Positions 32,952 through 41,500 of a DNA stretch of 64,000 nucleotides are shown one piece after another (position 1 is the first letter of the stretch; each line of letters starts with the position of its first letter). This stretch comes from Actinobacteria bacterium OV320 (GTDB lineage: Bacteria; Actinomycetota; Actinomycetes; Streptomycetales; Streptomycetaceae). The notes beneath the pieces are model-generated. The model was not told where the DNA came from. It searched no databases and saw nothing but the letters and a program-made list of their open reading frames with translations. Position numbers and translations under genes: made by a program. The stretch spans positions 1-64,000 of the forward strand of contig LJCX01000038.1 in the NCBI GenBank assembly GCA_001298545.1, written 5' to 3'.

Positions 32952-33569
32952 ATGACGAAGAAGAACGACTCCACCTCCGGCAGCAAGGCCGCGGCCAAGC
33001 GGCGGGCCGGTGTGAAGGCCAGCAAGAATCCGAAAGCCTCGGCGCAGGCCCCCAGGGGCGGGGAGGCGGCTGCCCCATCCGGCCGGCCGACGCCGGGCGG
33101 GGGCCATCCGCAGTCGGTCTCGCGCGGAAGGCTGCTGGCGCGTGTCACCGGTACGGTTACCACCCTTGTCCAACTGATGCCTCACACCCAGGACTTGCAC
33201 AGCGGGCTGCTGCTGGCGGGGCTGATGCTGCTGGGCCTGGACGTGCTCATCGACGTGGGCCTGTCGGCGCTCGACGCCTCCGGGCGGATGTGGCGGGTGC
33301 TGCGCAGCGTGCGGGCGTCGACGCGGCGGGCCGCGAACGGCACCGTCATCGCCACCCTCCGGGTCGGAGCGCCCTGGCTGTCCGCCCGGCGCGGAGGCGA
33401 GCTGCGGATCACCGGCCGGGTGGTGAGCTCCCTGCTGATCGCCGGCTCCACGATGATGGAGAAGTGGCACCACGAGCTGCTGGAGGCGGCGCTGACCACG
33501 CTACTGGTCGACGTCATCTCCGAGAGCTTCACCCTGCTGACCGGCTACCTGCGCACACGGCGGGACTGA
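32952..33569 (+). CDS. Hypothetical protein with basic N-terminus
   Basis: A 205-residue protein from ATG 32952. The first 60 residues are Lys/Ala/Gly-rich and disordered (TKKNDSTSGSKAAAKRRAG). A hydrophobic segment (SGLLLAGLMLLGLDVLIDVG) could be a membrane helix or buried helix, followed by amphipathic segments (VVSSLLIAGSTMMEKWHHEL). No family is recognised. It is divergent from the sigma factor gene. Confidence 0.5.
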   Translation: MTKKNDSTSGSKAAAKRRAGVKASKNPKASAQAPRGGEAAAPSGRPTPGGGHPQSVSRGRLLARVTGTVTTLVQLMPHTQDLHSGLLLAGLMLLGLDVLIDVGLSALDASGRMWRVLRSVRASTRRAANGTVIATLRVGAPWLSARRGGELRITGRVVSSLLIAGSTMMEKWHHELLEAALTTLLVDVISESFTLLTGYLRTRRD

Positions 33570-33995
33570 CGACCTCATGCCGCCCGGGCCCTCACCTTGA
33601 GGTCGGGGCCCAGGCGGGAGTACGCGAGATGATCAGGGACGCGACAGCCATCGGGCCGACCATGATGGTTCGGGCGCGGGTCTCGGTGTCAGCTCTGGTG
33701 TCGCCGACTCCGCCCCGGTGATCAGGTTGGATCCGGTCACGCTGTGTGCGGTGGGGCGGCATCGGAATCGATCGCGAAGGCGAGCACGCCGACGATCGTT
33801 GCGAGCTGACCGTCCTCGCGCGCGGCATCGTCGTAGCGGACGCAGGTGATGGGTTGGTCACAGCGCTCGCAGGGAGCAGGCGGCGGCTCGGAAGTCGCCC
33901 ATGGCGGAGGCGGTACTCGCCCAGCGCGAATTGCCATGCGGTGTCCGATGCCGCTGTCACACAAGACACGTTGTCACGAGAAGGATGAGGCCGAA
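33570..33995. other. Region upstream of the complete Tn7-like gene set
   Basis: There is no convincing gene in this 426-base stretch. A weak minus-strand frame (33937 to 33737, about 66 residues, with a CERCDQPITC motif) could be a small zinc protein but has no clear ribosome-binding site. TGTCAC (33955-33960) and TTGTCAC (33971-33977) occur 16 bases apart just before the first tniQ gene. Confidence 0.35.
33955..33977 (+). repeat. TGTCAC/TTGTCAC pair before tniQ
   Basis: Two copies of the core TGTCAC start 17 bases apart, in the same orientation as the cluster at 19385-19516 and the copy at 24292-24298. It is the third place where this word lies just upstream of Tn7-like genes, so it is a good candidate for a TnsB-binding or operator site. 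Confidence 0.45.
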
Positions 33996-34964
33996 GTGGT
34001 CCACTCTCCCGGGCAGCCCCACGAGGGCGACCCCTACCCCGGCGGGGTGTTCCGCACCGCTCCCATCAAAGGGGAGACAACGTCGTCCCTGATCTGCCGT
34101 ATCGCAAGCCGCTACGGGATGGAAGCGAAGGTGTTGCGGTCGTGCTGGCATTGGCGCAACTACCCGCCTGGTCACGATGGCGGCGGCGCGCGGGCCGATG
34201 CCGAGGTGCTGCTGAACGCAGCCGGACGGCAGCTACTGGCAGGCCTGTGCGGCGTCGAGGAGGACGTGTTGGCGCGGGCGTTGCCGTCCTGGGGACAGGA
34301 GGACGCCAAGCTGTCGGCCGGAAAGAACGGGGTTCCTGCGGCGGCGTGGCGGACCGGCGGCGCGGTCGCCGGGCCGGTCGCCTTCGGCTGCCGCCTGTGC
34401 GCGGCCCGGCGCACGGGGACGGCCGTGCGGGTGGTGCGGTACGCACCGCGATGGGAGCGGGCGTGTATCCGGGACGGGCGGTGGCTCCTGGACGCGGACG
34501 CCGACCAGCCCCTGGAACATCTGGACGTGCGGGGTGTGCCAGAAGTGGCCGCGGCGCAGCGGCGGTGGACGGGTGTGGCGCGACGGGCAGTACAGGCCGG
34601 AGCAGAGCCGGAGAGGGTGTTCGCTCTGGCTTATGCGGTGGTCGCCCGGTGGTGGGAGCAGGCCCTGCACTGGGAGCGCGAGGCGGTCTGGCCGCGGCGG
34701 CTGCACCAGGTTGCGGGCGGCAACACCGGGACGGAGCTGGAGCGGTGGCGGATCGTGGGCCGGGACGCGGTCGTCTTCCCCGAGGTGGTGGCCGTCGCCG
34801 ACGCACTGCTGGACCCGGCGATGGCCGAGCTGGCCTGGCGCGCAAGCGGCGGGACGCGGCCTCGGGCGCGGGGTGAGGATGACCCGTTGTGCCACCGGCT
34901 GGGCGAGCGGGTGGACCGGGACTGGCTGGGGCCTCTGCTCGCGGCCGACTACGGCGGCATCTGA
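33996..34964 (+). CDS. tniQ: TniQ-family protein, first of two
   Basis: About 322 residues from GTG 33996, with AGGATGAGG upstream. The TniQ domain opens at residue 17 (GVFRTAPIKGETTSSLICRI) and aligns through its length with the N-terminal part of the TniQ-HA protein (LNAAGRQLLAGLC, ALPSWG, WREREAVWPRRL-like). The zinc motif is altered: CRLCAARRTG is kept but the second half reads ACIRDGRWLL, without the expected histidine. TniQ proteins connect target DNA to TnsC. As the first gene before the Tns operon, it may be a second target-site selector like TnsD. Confidence 0.72.
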   Translation: MVHSPGQPHEGDPYPGGVFRTAPIKGETTSSLICRIASRYGMEAKVLRSCWHWRNYPPGHDGGGARADAEVLLNAAGRQLLAGLCGVEEDVLARALPSWGQEDAKLSAGKNGVPAAAWRTGGAVAGPVAFGCRLCAARRTGTAVRVVRYAPRWERACIRDGRWLLDADADQPLEHLDVRGVPEVAAAQRRWTGVARRAVQAGAEPERVFALAYAVVARWWEQALHWEREAVWPRRLHQVAGGNTGTELERWRIVGRDAVVFPEVVAVADALLDPAMAELAWRASGGTRPRARGEDDPLCHRLGERVDRDWLGPLLAADYGGI

Positions 34965-34987
34965 AGCGGGAACAGCAGCCCGCAACG

Positions 34988-35338
34988 ATGGCCGGCCGAC
35001 TGCGCGTGATGGCGGCGGAGGCACAGGCAGGCGGCTCGGGTACCAGGTGGCGTGCCACGGTCTCTGCCGAACACCGCTTCCACATCACGCGGTTGCTCGA
35101 CGACGCCCGCGAGGAGCTGGCGCAGCTGCGCGGCGCGCAGAGCGGCACCACCGCCGAGGTGGCCCGCACGCTGCTGGAGCACCTCAGCCAGAGTGCCGAG
35201 CTGGTCGACCGGGCCGTGCTGCATACCGCCGCCGCGGCTGTCGCGGCCGGGGTGGCGCTGGAGGAGGTGGCCCAGTGGGCGCGCCTGCCCGCCGAGGAGC
35301 TGTCCCGGGTGCTCGCCGCGGGCCGTAGCGAAGACTGA
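34988..35338 (+). CDS. Small hypothetical protein in the Tn7-like locus
   Basis: A 116-residue protein (ATG 34988; no good ribosome-binding site, so the start is uncertain). It is largely helical, with a coiled-coil-like segment (RFHITRLLDDAREELAQLRG) and a C-terminal HTH-like end (VALEEVAQWARLPAEELSRV). The HTH suggests a DNA-binding accessory protein or regulator. Not recognised as a known Tns component. Confidence 0.5.
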   Translation: MAGRLRVMAAEAQAGGSGTRWRATVSAEHRFHITRLLDDAREELAQLRGAQSGTTAEVARTLLEHLSQSAELVDRAVLHTAAAAVAAGVALEEVAQWARLPAEELSRVLAAGRSED

Positions 35339-35575
35339 CGCACCCGGCGGCGGCCGGGCAACGGCCCTGGCACCACGGTCCGCTCTGGGTGCGGCGGGTG
35401 GTGCCGAAGGAGGGCGGCCAGGCAGCCGGAAAGTGCAGGAGTTCGCACTGACACCAGTGCATCCGGGTGGCATCCTGACCCCGCGTGCACCCCAACGGGC
35501 TTACTGCGCACCACAGTTGGGGTTACCGGCCGGTTCGCCTGCGCGGCAGGACAGGCATGGCGTTATGTGGAGTTC

Positions 35576-36412
35576 GTGATCATCGACAGCAGCCAGGACA
35601 GCGCGCAGACCGGCTTACCAGCCGTCGCGGGCAATGCCTTCCGGGTGCCGGAACCGGGCGCGGTGGAGGCGGAGTTCGCCGGAGTGGACGGCACGCTCGT
35701 GCAGCGCCGCTGGGTAGAGGCCGCCGTCGCGGTCAGGTTCGAGCAACTTGCGCCGGTGGCGGCGTTCCCGGTGGTGCCCGGGCGGCGGTGGGGGCCGGGC
35801 TGGTGGTGGTCGGCCACGACCGGACGGCATGTGACGCACGGATCGCAGGCGATGTGCACGCAGCTGATGTTCCTGGACCGCGATCCGCAAGTGGTGGGCC
35901 TGTCGGCGCGGCCGGTGCGGCTGATCTGGCGCGATCCTGACAGCAGGCGGGTGCTGACGTGGGTGCCGCAGCTGTTCGCCCGCTACGCCGACGGGGGCGC
36001 GCTGCTTGCCGACTGCCCCGCCGCGACGGCTCCCGCCGGGGACCGGGCCGAGCGCGCCACCGCGGTGCTTGAAGCGGCGTGTGCGGCGGTGGGGTTCACC
36101 TACCGGCGTCTGGCGCCGCCCGAGAAGGTGGTGGCGGCGAACGTGCGGTGGCTGGCCGGCTACCGACACCCCCGCCACCGCGACGCAGGCAGCTTTGAGC
36201 AGGCGGTGCTCGAGGCGTTCGCCGCTGAACGGCCGCTGATGGCCGGGGCCGCGGCGGCGGGCGAGGTCCTCACCGCGCTGCCGGTGCTCTACCACGCGCT
36301 GTGGAGCGGTCGGCTGGCAGCGGACCTGACACGGCCGCTGGGCGAGCACACCCTCGTGACGCCCGGCCCGGCCGCAGGCGACGGGAAGCGGCGGGAGCAG
36401 CAGGAGAGTTGA
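35576..36412 (+). CDS. TnsA-like protein with lost catalytic residues
   Basis: A 278-residue protein from GTG 35576 (GGAG five bases upstream; GTG 35567 possible). The layout is that of actinobacterial TnsA-like endonucleases: MCTQLMFLDRDPQVVGL, ARPVRLIWRDPD, and the strand pair WVPQLFARYADGGALLADCP. The intact pattern, still visible in the remnant at 19866, is E...PD...D-x-R. Here the first Glu is not found, PD reads PQ, and the final residue after DC is Pro. It is therefore probably inactive as a nuclease. The stop overlaps the next start as TTGA, so it is coupled to the first TnsB gene. Confidence 0.68.
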   Translation: MIIDSSQDSAQTGLPAVAGNAFRVPEPGAVEAEFAGVDGTLVQRRWVEAAVAVRFEQLAPVAAFPVVPGRRWGPGWWWSATTGRHVTHGSQAMCTQLMFLDRDPQVVGLSARPVRLIWRDPDSRRVLTWVPQLFARYADGGALLADCPAATAPAGDRAERATAVLEAACAAVGFTYRRLAPPEKVVAANVRWLAGYRHPRHRDAGSFEQAVLEAFAAERPLMAGAAAAGEVLTALPVLYHALWSGRLAADLTRPLGEHTLVTPGPAAGDGKRREQQES

Positions 36413-38373
36413 GCAAGCACGTGGTGACCACCCCTGGTGGGCGGTGTGTTGAGGTGGGCGCTCAGGTCACGTTCGAGGGCCGCGCCTGGCAGGTGACCGG
36501 CCTGGTCGACGGGCGGGCGCACCTGGCCGCCGAGGACGGAGCCACCGGATGTGTGCTGGCTTCCCATCTGGTGTCCGCGCCCGGCTTCTCGGTGACCGGT
36601 GCCGCGGCCGCGGAGCCGCCCGCCCCGGCGCTGTGGGAGACGGTACCGCTGGCCGCGCAGGAACGGGCCCTGGCCTGGCTGCGGCACATCCGCGAGGTCG
36701 AGACCGGGCTGCCCGGCAGCCCGGCAAGCGGCGGCGCGCCCCGGCCCGAATACGACCCGCAGCGCTTCACCCTCGCCGAGCGGGAAGAGGCCAAGGCACG
36801 TGAACTGGCCGCGCTGGGCTGGACCAGGGCCAGCCGGACCACGGTGCAGCGGATGCGGCTGGTCTACCAGCGGCAAGGGCTGTGGGGACTGGTCGACAAA
36901 CGCCACCTGCGCACCTTCTCCCCCACCGGGCGTACCGACGAGCGGGTGGTGGCCGCCGTACTGGAGGCCCTGCGCCGACGCCGCGGCCGGTCGAAGACCA
37001 CCACCCTGCAGGTCATCGAGCTGACCGAGCAGATCGTGGCGGACACCCACGGGCCAGCCCGGGTGAAGCTGCCCGGCCGCTCGTCGCTGTACCGGCTGGT
37101 GAAGGCGCTGGCGGATCCGGCCGAGCCGCCGGGCAGTGCGGCGCGCACCGCCCCCGGCCCGGCCCGCTCGGGCGGCCCGCCGCCTGCACTGCGGCCCGCC
37201 GAGCGGGTCCACATCGCCACCGCCCGCCTGGGTCTGCGGGCGGTGGACGAGGACGGGGGTGTGGTGCCGGTGGCGGTGACGGCGGCACTGGACGCGGCGA
37301 GTGGCTGCGTGCTGGCCGCCGTGCTGCATCCGCCCCAGGACGGGCCGGTTTCGTTGTCGGTGCTGCTGGCCGAGATGGCCGTGCCCAGGCCTCAGCGCCC
37401 GGGCTGGCCGGCCCTGCTGGAGCAGGCCCATGCCGGCGGTCCTGCCCGGCGGCTGGTGTCACTGCCCGCACGGATCGAGGCCACGGCGGCGCGTCCGGCT
37501 GCCGTGCCCGAGACGCTCATCGTCGACCAGTCCGCATTCGCCGTCACCTCCGCTGTCCTGGCCGTGTGCGAGGGCCTGGGCATCAGCCTGGAGCCGGCCC
37601 CGTCCCGGACGGCGGGCGCCCGCCGCGGCGCCGCGTACACGCTGGAGGTCCTCGCCGGCCTGTTCGCGCGGCACGCCACCACGGCGGAAGAAGCATGCGC
37701 AGCGGGAGAGGCCGCCGGGGCGTACTGGAGCATGCCGCAGATGCAGGACCTGCTGGACGAATGGATCACCGTCAGGTGGCACCAGCGTCCCCAGGAGCAG
37801 CTGCGCCATCCGCTGCTGCCCCGGGCGGGGCTCACCCCCAAGGAAATGTGGGAGGTACTGCTGGGCGTGGCCGGGACGGTGCCGCTGCCGCTGGCCGGGC
37901 AGCACTACGGCGAACTGCTGCCAGCAGCCCGGTGCGCCCTCACCGATTCCGGGATCCGGCTGGGCGGGCGCCGCTACGACGATGCGTGTCTGGACGAACA
38001 CCGCGGCCGCGGCCGACGGTGGGAGGTCCACCACCACCCCCACGACCCGCGGCAGGTCTTCGTCCGGCTGCCCGACGGCCTGCTCCACACGATCGGGTGG
38101 GCCGACGGCGAGCACACCCTGCGCCCGTTCGACGAGACGGTCCGGCGCCGCACCGGCAGCGTCCTTACGCGCCGCGGCGCGGGCGCACCGCCGGGCAGCG
38201 AGACGACCGGCGGTTCCGGCGAGACAGGGCGCAGTGCAGACGTCGCGGCCGTGGAAGGGATCGCCGACGGCATGATGGTGCACGACGCTGACGGCGGTGT
38301 CGGCGACCGCATTGCCCGGGATACCGGCGGGTTTGGGGTGTACGACCCGCAGGCGGAGGCCGAACTGTGGTGA
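36409..38373 (+). CDS. TnsB paralogue with a destroyed DDE triad
   Basis: About 654 residues from TTG 36409 (AGGAGAG upstream, TTGA overlap). It aligns along its length with the next gene: the N-terminal domain (QVTFEGRAWQVTGL), RALAWLRHIREVETGLPG, HTH regions, the RNase H-fold core and the beta-barrel end. The three catalytic positions read Ala270 (VHIATARL), Asp373 (LIVDQSAF) and Ala409 (RRGAAYTL), where the neighbour has Asp, Asp and Glu. Two of three metal ligands are gone, so it cannot cut or join DNA. It has no frameshifts and ends in a GTGA overlap, so it is probably kept as a structural subunit. Confidence 0.8.
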   Translation: MSKHVVTTPGGRCVEVGAQVTFEGRAWQVTGLVDGRAHLAAEDGATGCVLASHLVSAPGFSVTGAAAAEPPAPALWETVPLAAQERALAWLRHIREVETGLPGSPASGGAPRPEYDPQRFTLAEREEAKARELAALGWTRASRTTVQRMRLVYQRQGLWGLVDKRHLRTFSPTGRTDERVVAAVLEALRRRRGRSKTTTLQVIELTEQIVADTHGPARVKLPGRSSLYRLVKALADPAEPPGSAARTAPGPARSGGPPPALRPAERVHIATARLGLRAVDEDGGVVPVAVTAALDAASGCVLAAVLHPPQDGPVSLSVLLAEMAVPRPQRPGWPALLEQAHAGGPARRLVSLPARIEATAARPAAVPETLIVDQSAFAVTSAVLAVCEGLGISLEPAPSRTAGARRGAAYTLEVLAGLFARHATTAEEACAAGEAAGAYWSMPQMQDLLDEWITVRWHQRPQEQLRHPLLPRAGLTPKEMWEVLLGVAGTVPLPLAGQHYGELLPAARCALTDSGIRLGGRRYDDACLDEHRGRGRRWEVHHHPHDPRQVFVRLPDGLLHTIGWADGEHTLRPFDETVRRRTGSVLTRRGAGAPPGSETTGGSGETGRSADVAAVEGIADGMMVHDADGGVGDRIARDTGGFGVYDPQAEAELW

Positions 38374-40469
38374 GCGCACACGGCGGCCGCCCGGTGGCCG
38401 GCGCCCGGCACCGGCAGGTGAAGCTGGGTGCGTACGTGACGTTCGAGGGCCGCACCTGGCAGGTGGCCGCCGTGGCCGGGGCGTCGGTGCGCCTCGTCGA
38501 CGAGCACGGGCAGACCGCCTCCGTGCTCGCCTCCTTCCTGTTCGCCGACCCCGCCTTCGCCGTGGTGGACTCCCCCGCCGCCGCGGTGCCGCCGTGGGGG
38601 CTGCTGGAGTCGGTGCCCGAGCGCGAGCGCGAGCGGGCCCTGGCCTGGCAGCGGCACATCCGCGAGGTCGAGACCGGGCTGCCCGGCGGCCCGGCAAGCG
38701 GCGGGACGCCCCGGCCCGAATACGACCCGGCACAGCGGTCGATGGCCGAGCGGGAGCAGGCCAAGGCCGACGAACTCGCCCGGCTGGGCTGGCCGCAGGT
38801 CAGCCGGGCCACCGTGCGCCGCATGCGCGCCCGCTACCACGCGAGCGGCCTGCTCGGGCTGGTCCCCCGCCGCAAGCCGTCGCGTGCGACAGGGCGGGCC
38901 GATGAGCGGGTGGTGGCCGCCGTGCTGGAGGCGCTGCGCCGCCAGCGCGGCCGCTCCACCGGCACGCTGAAGGGACTGCGGGAGCTGACCGGGCAGATCC
39001 TGGCCGACACCCACGGACCGGGCTCGGTCGAGTTGCCGCCGCCATCGACGTTCAACCGGCTGGTGCGCGTGATCGCCGACCCTCTGGAGCATCCCGGACG
39101 GCCGGCCCGCACCGCCACCACCACACCGGTACGGCCGTACACACCGACGGTGGCGCTGCGGCCGGGCGAGCTGGTGCAGGTCGACACCACCCGCCTCGAC
39201 GTGATGGCCGTCGGCGAGGACGGGAAGCCGGTGCGCCCGGAACTGACGATCGCTCTCGATGTGGCAACCCGCTCCGTGGTGGCGGCCGTGCTGCGTGAGG
39301 AAGGCACCAAGGCCGTGGACGCGGCGCTGCTGCTCGCGGAGATGGCCGTGCCCCATCCCGCACGGCCCGGCTGGCCCGGCCATCTGCGCCTGGCCCACGC
39401 CGCCGTCCCCTACGACCGGCTCCTCGCCCTCGACGACCGGCTGGAGCAGGCGGCAGCGCGGCCGGTGGTGGTGCCGGAGACGATCGTCATCGACCGCGGG
39501 GCCATCTTCGTCTCCGCCGCTTTCCTCGCCGCCTGCGAGACCCTGGGGGTGAGCGTGCAGCCGACACCGCCCCGCTCACCGGCCGCCAAAGGCGCCGTCG
39601 AGCGGACCTTCGGCAGTATCAACACGCTCGTCGCCCAGCACATCGCCGGCTACACCGGCTCCCACATCCTGGAGCGCGGCGAGGCGGTGGAGGACGAAGC
39701 GCGGTTCACCGTGGCCCAGTTGCAGGAGCTGCTGGACGAGTGGATCACCGCCCGCTGGCAGCACCGCCCCCACGAGGGCCTGCGCCATCCGGTCCTGCCG
39801 AAGAAGGCCCTCACCCCGAACGAGATGTGGGGCGCGCTGCTGGGCGCGTCCGGGTACGTGCCGCTGCCGCTGGCCGGCGCCGACTACCTGGAACTGCTGC
39901 CCGTGCGCTTCCACCCCATCACCGGCCGCGGCATCCGCATCAACCACCGCACCTACGACCACGCCTGCCTCAATGAACACCGCGGCCGCCCCTCCCCCAC
40001 CGGCCCCGACGGCAAGTGGGAGGTCCACCTCAACCCGCACGACGTGCGGCAGGTCTACACCCGGCTGCCCGACGGGCACCTGCACGAGATCCCGTGGATC
40101 CACCGCGACCACGTCCACGCCCCGATGGGCGAGACCGCCTGGCGTCACATCCGCGCCGCCCTGGGCCGGCGCGGCGACCGCGAGGCACACGAGGCCGCCC
40201 TCGCGGAGGCCGCCGACCAGGTCCTGCGCCGCAGCCGCCCCCTGACCGGGAGCACGGCAGCGACTACCACCCCGTCCCAGACTGCGGACTCCCCGCCGGG
40301 GACACCACCGGCTCAGCGTCCCGCCCAGGCCCCCGAGGACAGTCCCGACGCAGCCCAAGCCCGCACCCATGACGATGACGATGACGACAGCCAGGCCGGT
40401 GGTGAAGAGTCCCCGCCGCCGGCCCGATTCGCGCTGTACGACGCCTTCGAGGAGGCCGAACACTGGTGA
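38370..40469 (+). CDS. tnsB: TnsB-like DDE transposase
   Basis: A 699-residue Mu/TnsB-type transposase from GTG 38370 (GTGA overlap with the preceding gene). The N-terminal SH3-like/HTH regions (YVTFEGRTWQVAAV; ASGLLGLVPRRKPS) bind the transposon ends. The catalytic core has Asp272 (LVQVDTTRLDV), Asp375 (TIVIDRGAIF) and Glu411 (KGAVERTFGS), giving a DD(35)E spacing. The Mu C-like barrel and an acidic tail follow; the tail may contact TnsC. The DNA around RHIREVETGLPG is almost the same as in the upstream paralogue, pointing to recent duplication or gene conversion. Confidence 0.88.
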   Translation: MSAHGGRPVAGARHRQVKLGAYVTFEGRTWQVAAVAGASVRLVDEHGQTASVLASFLFADPAFAVVDSPAAAVPPWGLLESVPERERERALAWQRHIREVETGLPGGPASGGTPRPEYDPAQRSMAEREQAKADELARLGWPQVSRATVRRMRARYHASGLLGLVPRRKPSRATGRADERVVAAVLEALRRQRGRSTGTLKGLRELTGQILADTHGPGSVELPPPSTFNRLVRVIADPLEHPGRPARTATTTPVRPYTPTVALRPGELVQVDTTRLDVMAVGEDGKPVRPELTIALDVATRSVVAAVLREEGTKAVDAALLLAEMAVPHPARPGWPGHLRLAHAAVPYDRLLALDDRLEQAAARPVVVPETIVIDRGAIFVSAAFLAACETLGVSVQPTPPRSPAAKGAVERTFGSINTLVAQHIAGYTGSHILERGEAVEDEARFTVAQLQELLDEWITARWQHRPHEGLRHPVLPKKALTPNEMWGALLGASGYVPLPLAGADYLELLPVRFHPITGRGIRINHRTYDHACLNEHRGRPSPTGPDGKWEVHLNPHDVRQVYTRLPDGHLHEIPWIHRDHVHAPMGETAWRHIRAALGRRGDREAHEAALAEAADQVLRRSRPLTGSTAATTTPSQTADSPPGTPPAQRPAQAPEDSPDAAQARTHDDDDDDSQAGGEESPPPARFALYDAFEEAEHW

Positions 40470-41500
40470 GAAGCCCCGACACCACGCCCCCCGCCGAGGA
40501 GACGTCCGCAGGGGCAGTCACCACCTTCGATGCCTTCGCCCGGTTCGCCGCCACCGCACCGCCCACACCGCCGCAGCCGGGCCAGGCACCCCGCTCGCCG
40601 GAGGAACGCCTGGCCTACCACTCGCAGTTCGTCACCGTGCGCACCCCGGCCATCGAAACCCTCTCGCGCAGTGTGCGCACCCTGATGATCCTCGGCCGCC
40701 ACCAGAGCGTCACTGCACGCCCGTCCCTGATCGTCACCGGGCCGGCCACGACCGGCAAGACGACCGCCCTGCTCGAAGTGGGCCGCACCTGCCACCTGGC
40801 CCACACCCGCCGCGCCGCCCCGGGCGACGACAGCGTGCCCGTCGCCTACGTGCTGGTGCCGCCCGGCGCCACCGCCAAGACACTGGCCGGGGAGTTCGCC
40901 CGCTACCTCGGCATCCCCGTCACCGCCCGCATGACCACCACACAGATCACGACCGCCGTCTGCCACACCTACGCCGCGGCCAGGGTCAAGCTCGTGCTGA
41001 TCGACGAGATCCACCGGCTCAACCCGCGCACCTCCAGCGGCGCCGAGGCCGCCGACTGGCTCAAAGACCTCACCGAACGCGTGCGGGCCACGTTCGTCTA
41101 CGCGGGCATCGACGTCACCGACAGCGCCGTGTTCACCGGAGTGCGCGGCGCGCAACTGGCCGGGCGCGCCTCCCTGATCGACTGCGGAGCGCTGCCCGCA
41201 CGCGCCGGCAAGCGGGAGCCGTTCCGGGAACTGATCGCCTCCCTCGAGCAAGCCCTCGACCTGCACGCCCACCGGGCAGGCAGCCTGCCGAAGCTGGCCC
41301 CCTACCTGCACGAGCGGACCGCCGGACGGATCGGCAGCCTCTCCCGCCTGATCCGCCAAGCCGCCATCGAAGCCATCCTCGACAGCAGCGAACGCATCAC
41401 CAAGACACTTTTGGACGGCATCGCGCTCGACCACCTCGCCGAAGAGCACTACCGGCCCCGCAACCCCACCCGCCGCCGTACCCGCCCCAGCGGCCGGTGA
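40466..41500 (+). CDS. tnsC: TnsC/TniB-like AAA+ ATPase
   Basis: A 344-residue ATPase from GTG 40466 (GTGA overlap). Walker A is GPATTGKTT (Lys98) and Walker B is KLVLIDEIHRL (Asp180-Glu181). A sensor-like block (RATFVYAGIDV) and a C-terminal helical lid (GRIGSLSRLIRQAAIEAIL) follow. TnsC-type proteins polymerise on DNA with ATP and pass the target chosen by TniQ to TnsB. The position between tnsB and tniQ, with 4-base overlaps on both sides, is classical. Confidence 0.88.
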   Translation: MRSPDTTPPAEETSAGAVTTFDAFARFAATAPPTPPQPGQAPRSPEERLAYHSQFVTVRTPAIETLSRSVRTLMILGRHQSVTARPSLIVTGPATTGKTTALLEVGRTCHLAHTRRAAPGDDSVPVAYVLVPPGATAKTLAGEFARYLGIPVTARMTTTQITTAVCHTYAAARVKLVLIDEIHRLNPRTSSGAEAADWLKDLTERVRATFVYAGIDVTDSAVFTGVRGAQLAGRASLIDCGALPARAGKREPFRELIASLEQALDLHAHRAGSLPKLAPYLHERTAGRIGSLSRLIRQAAIEAILDSSERITKTLLDGIALDHLAEEHYRPRNPTRRRTRPSGR

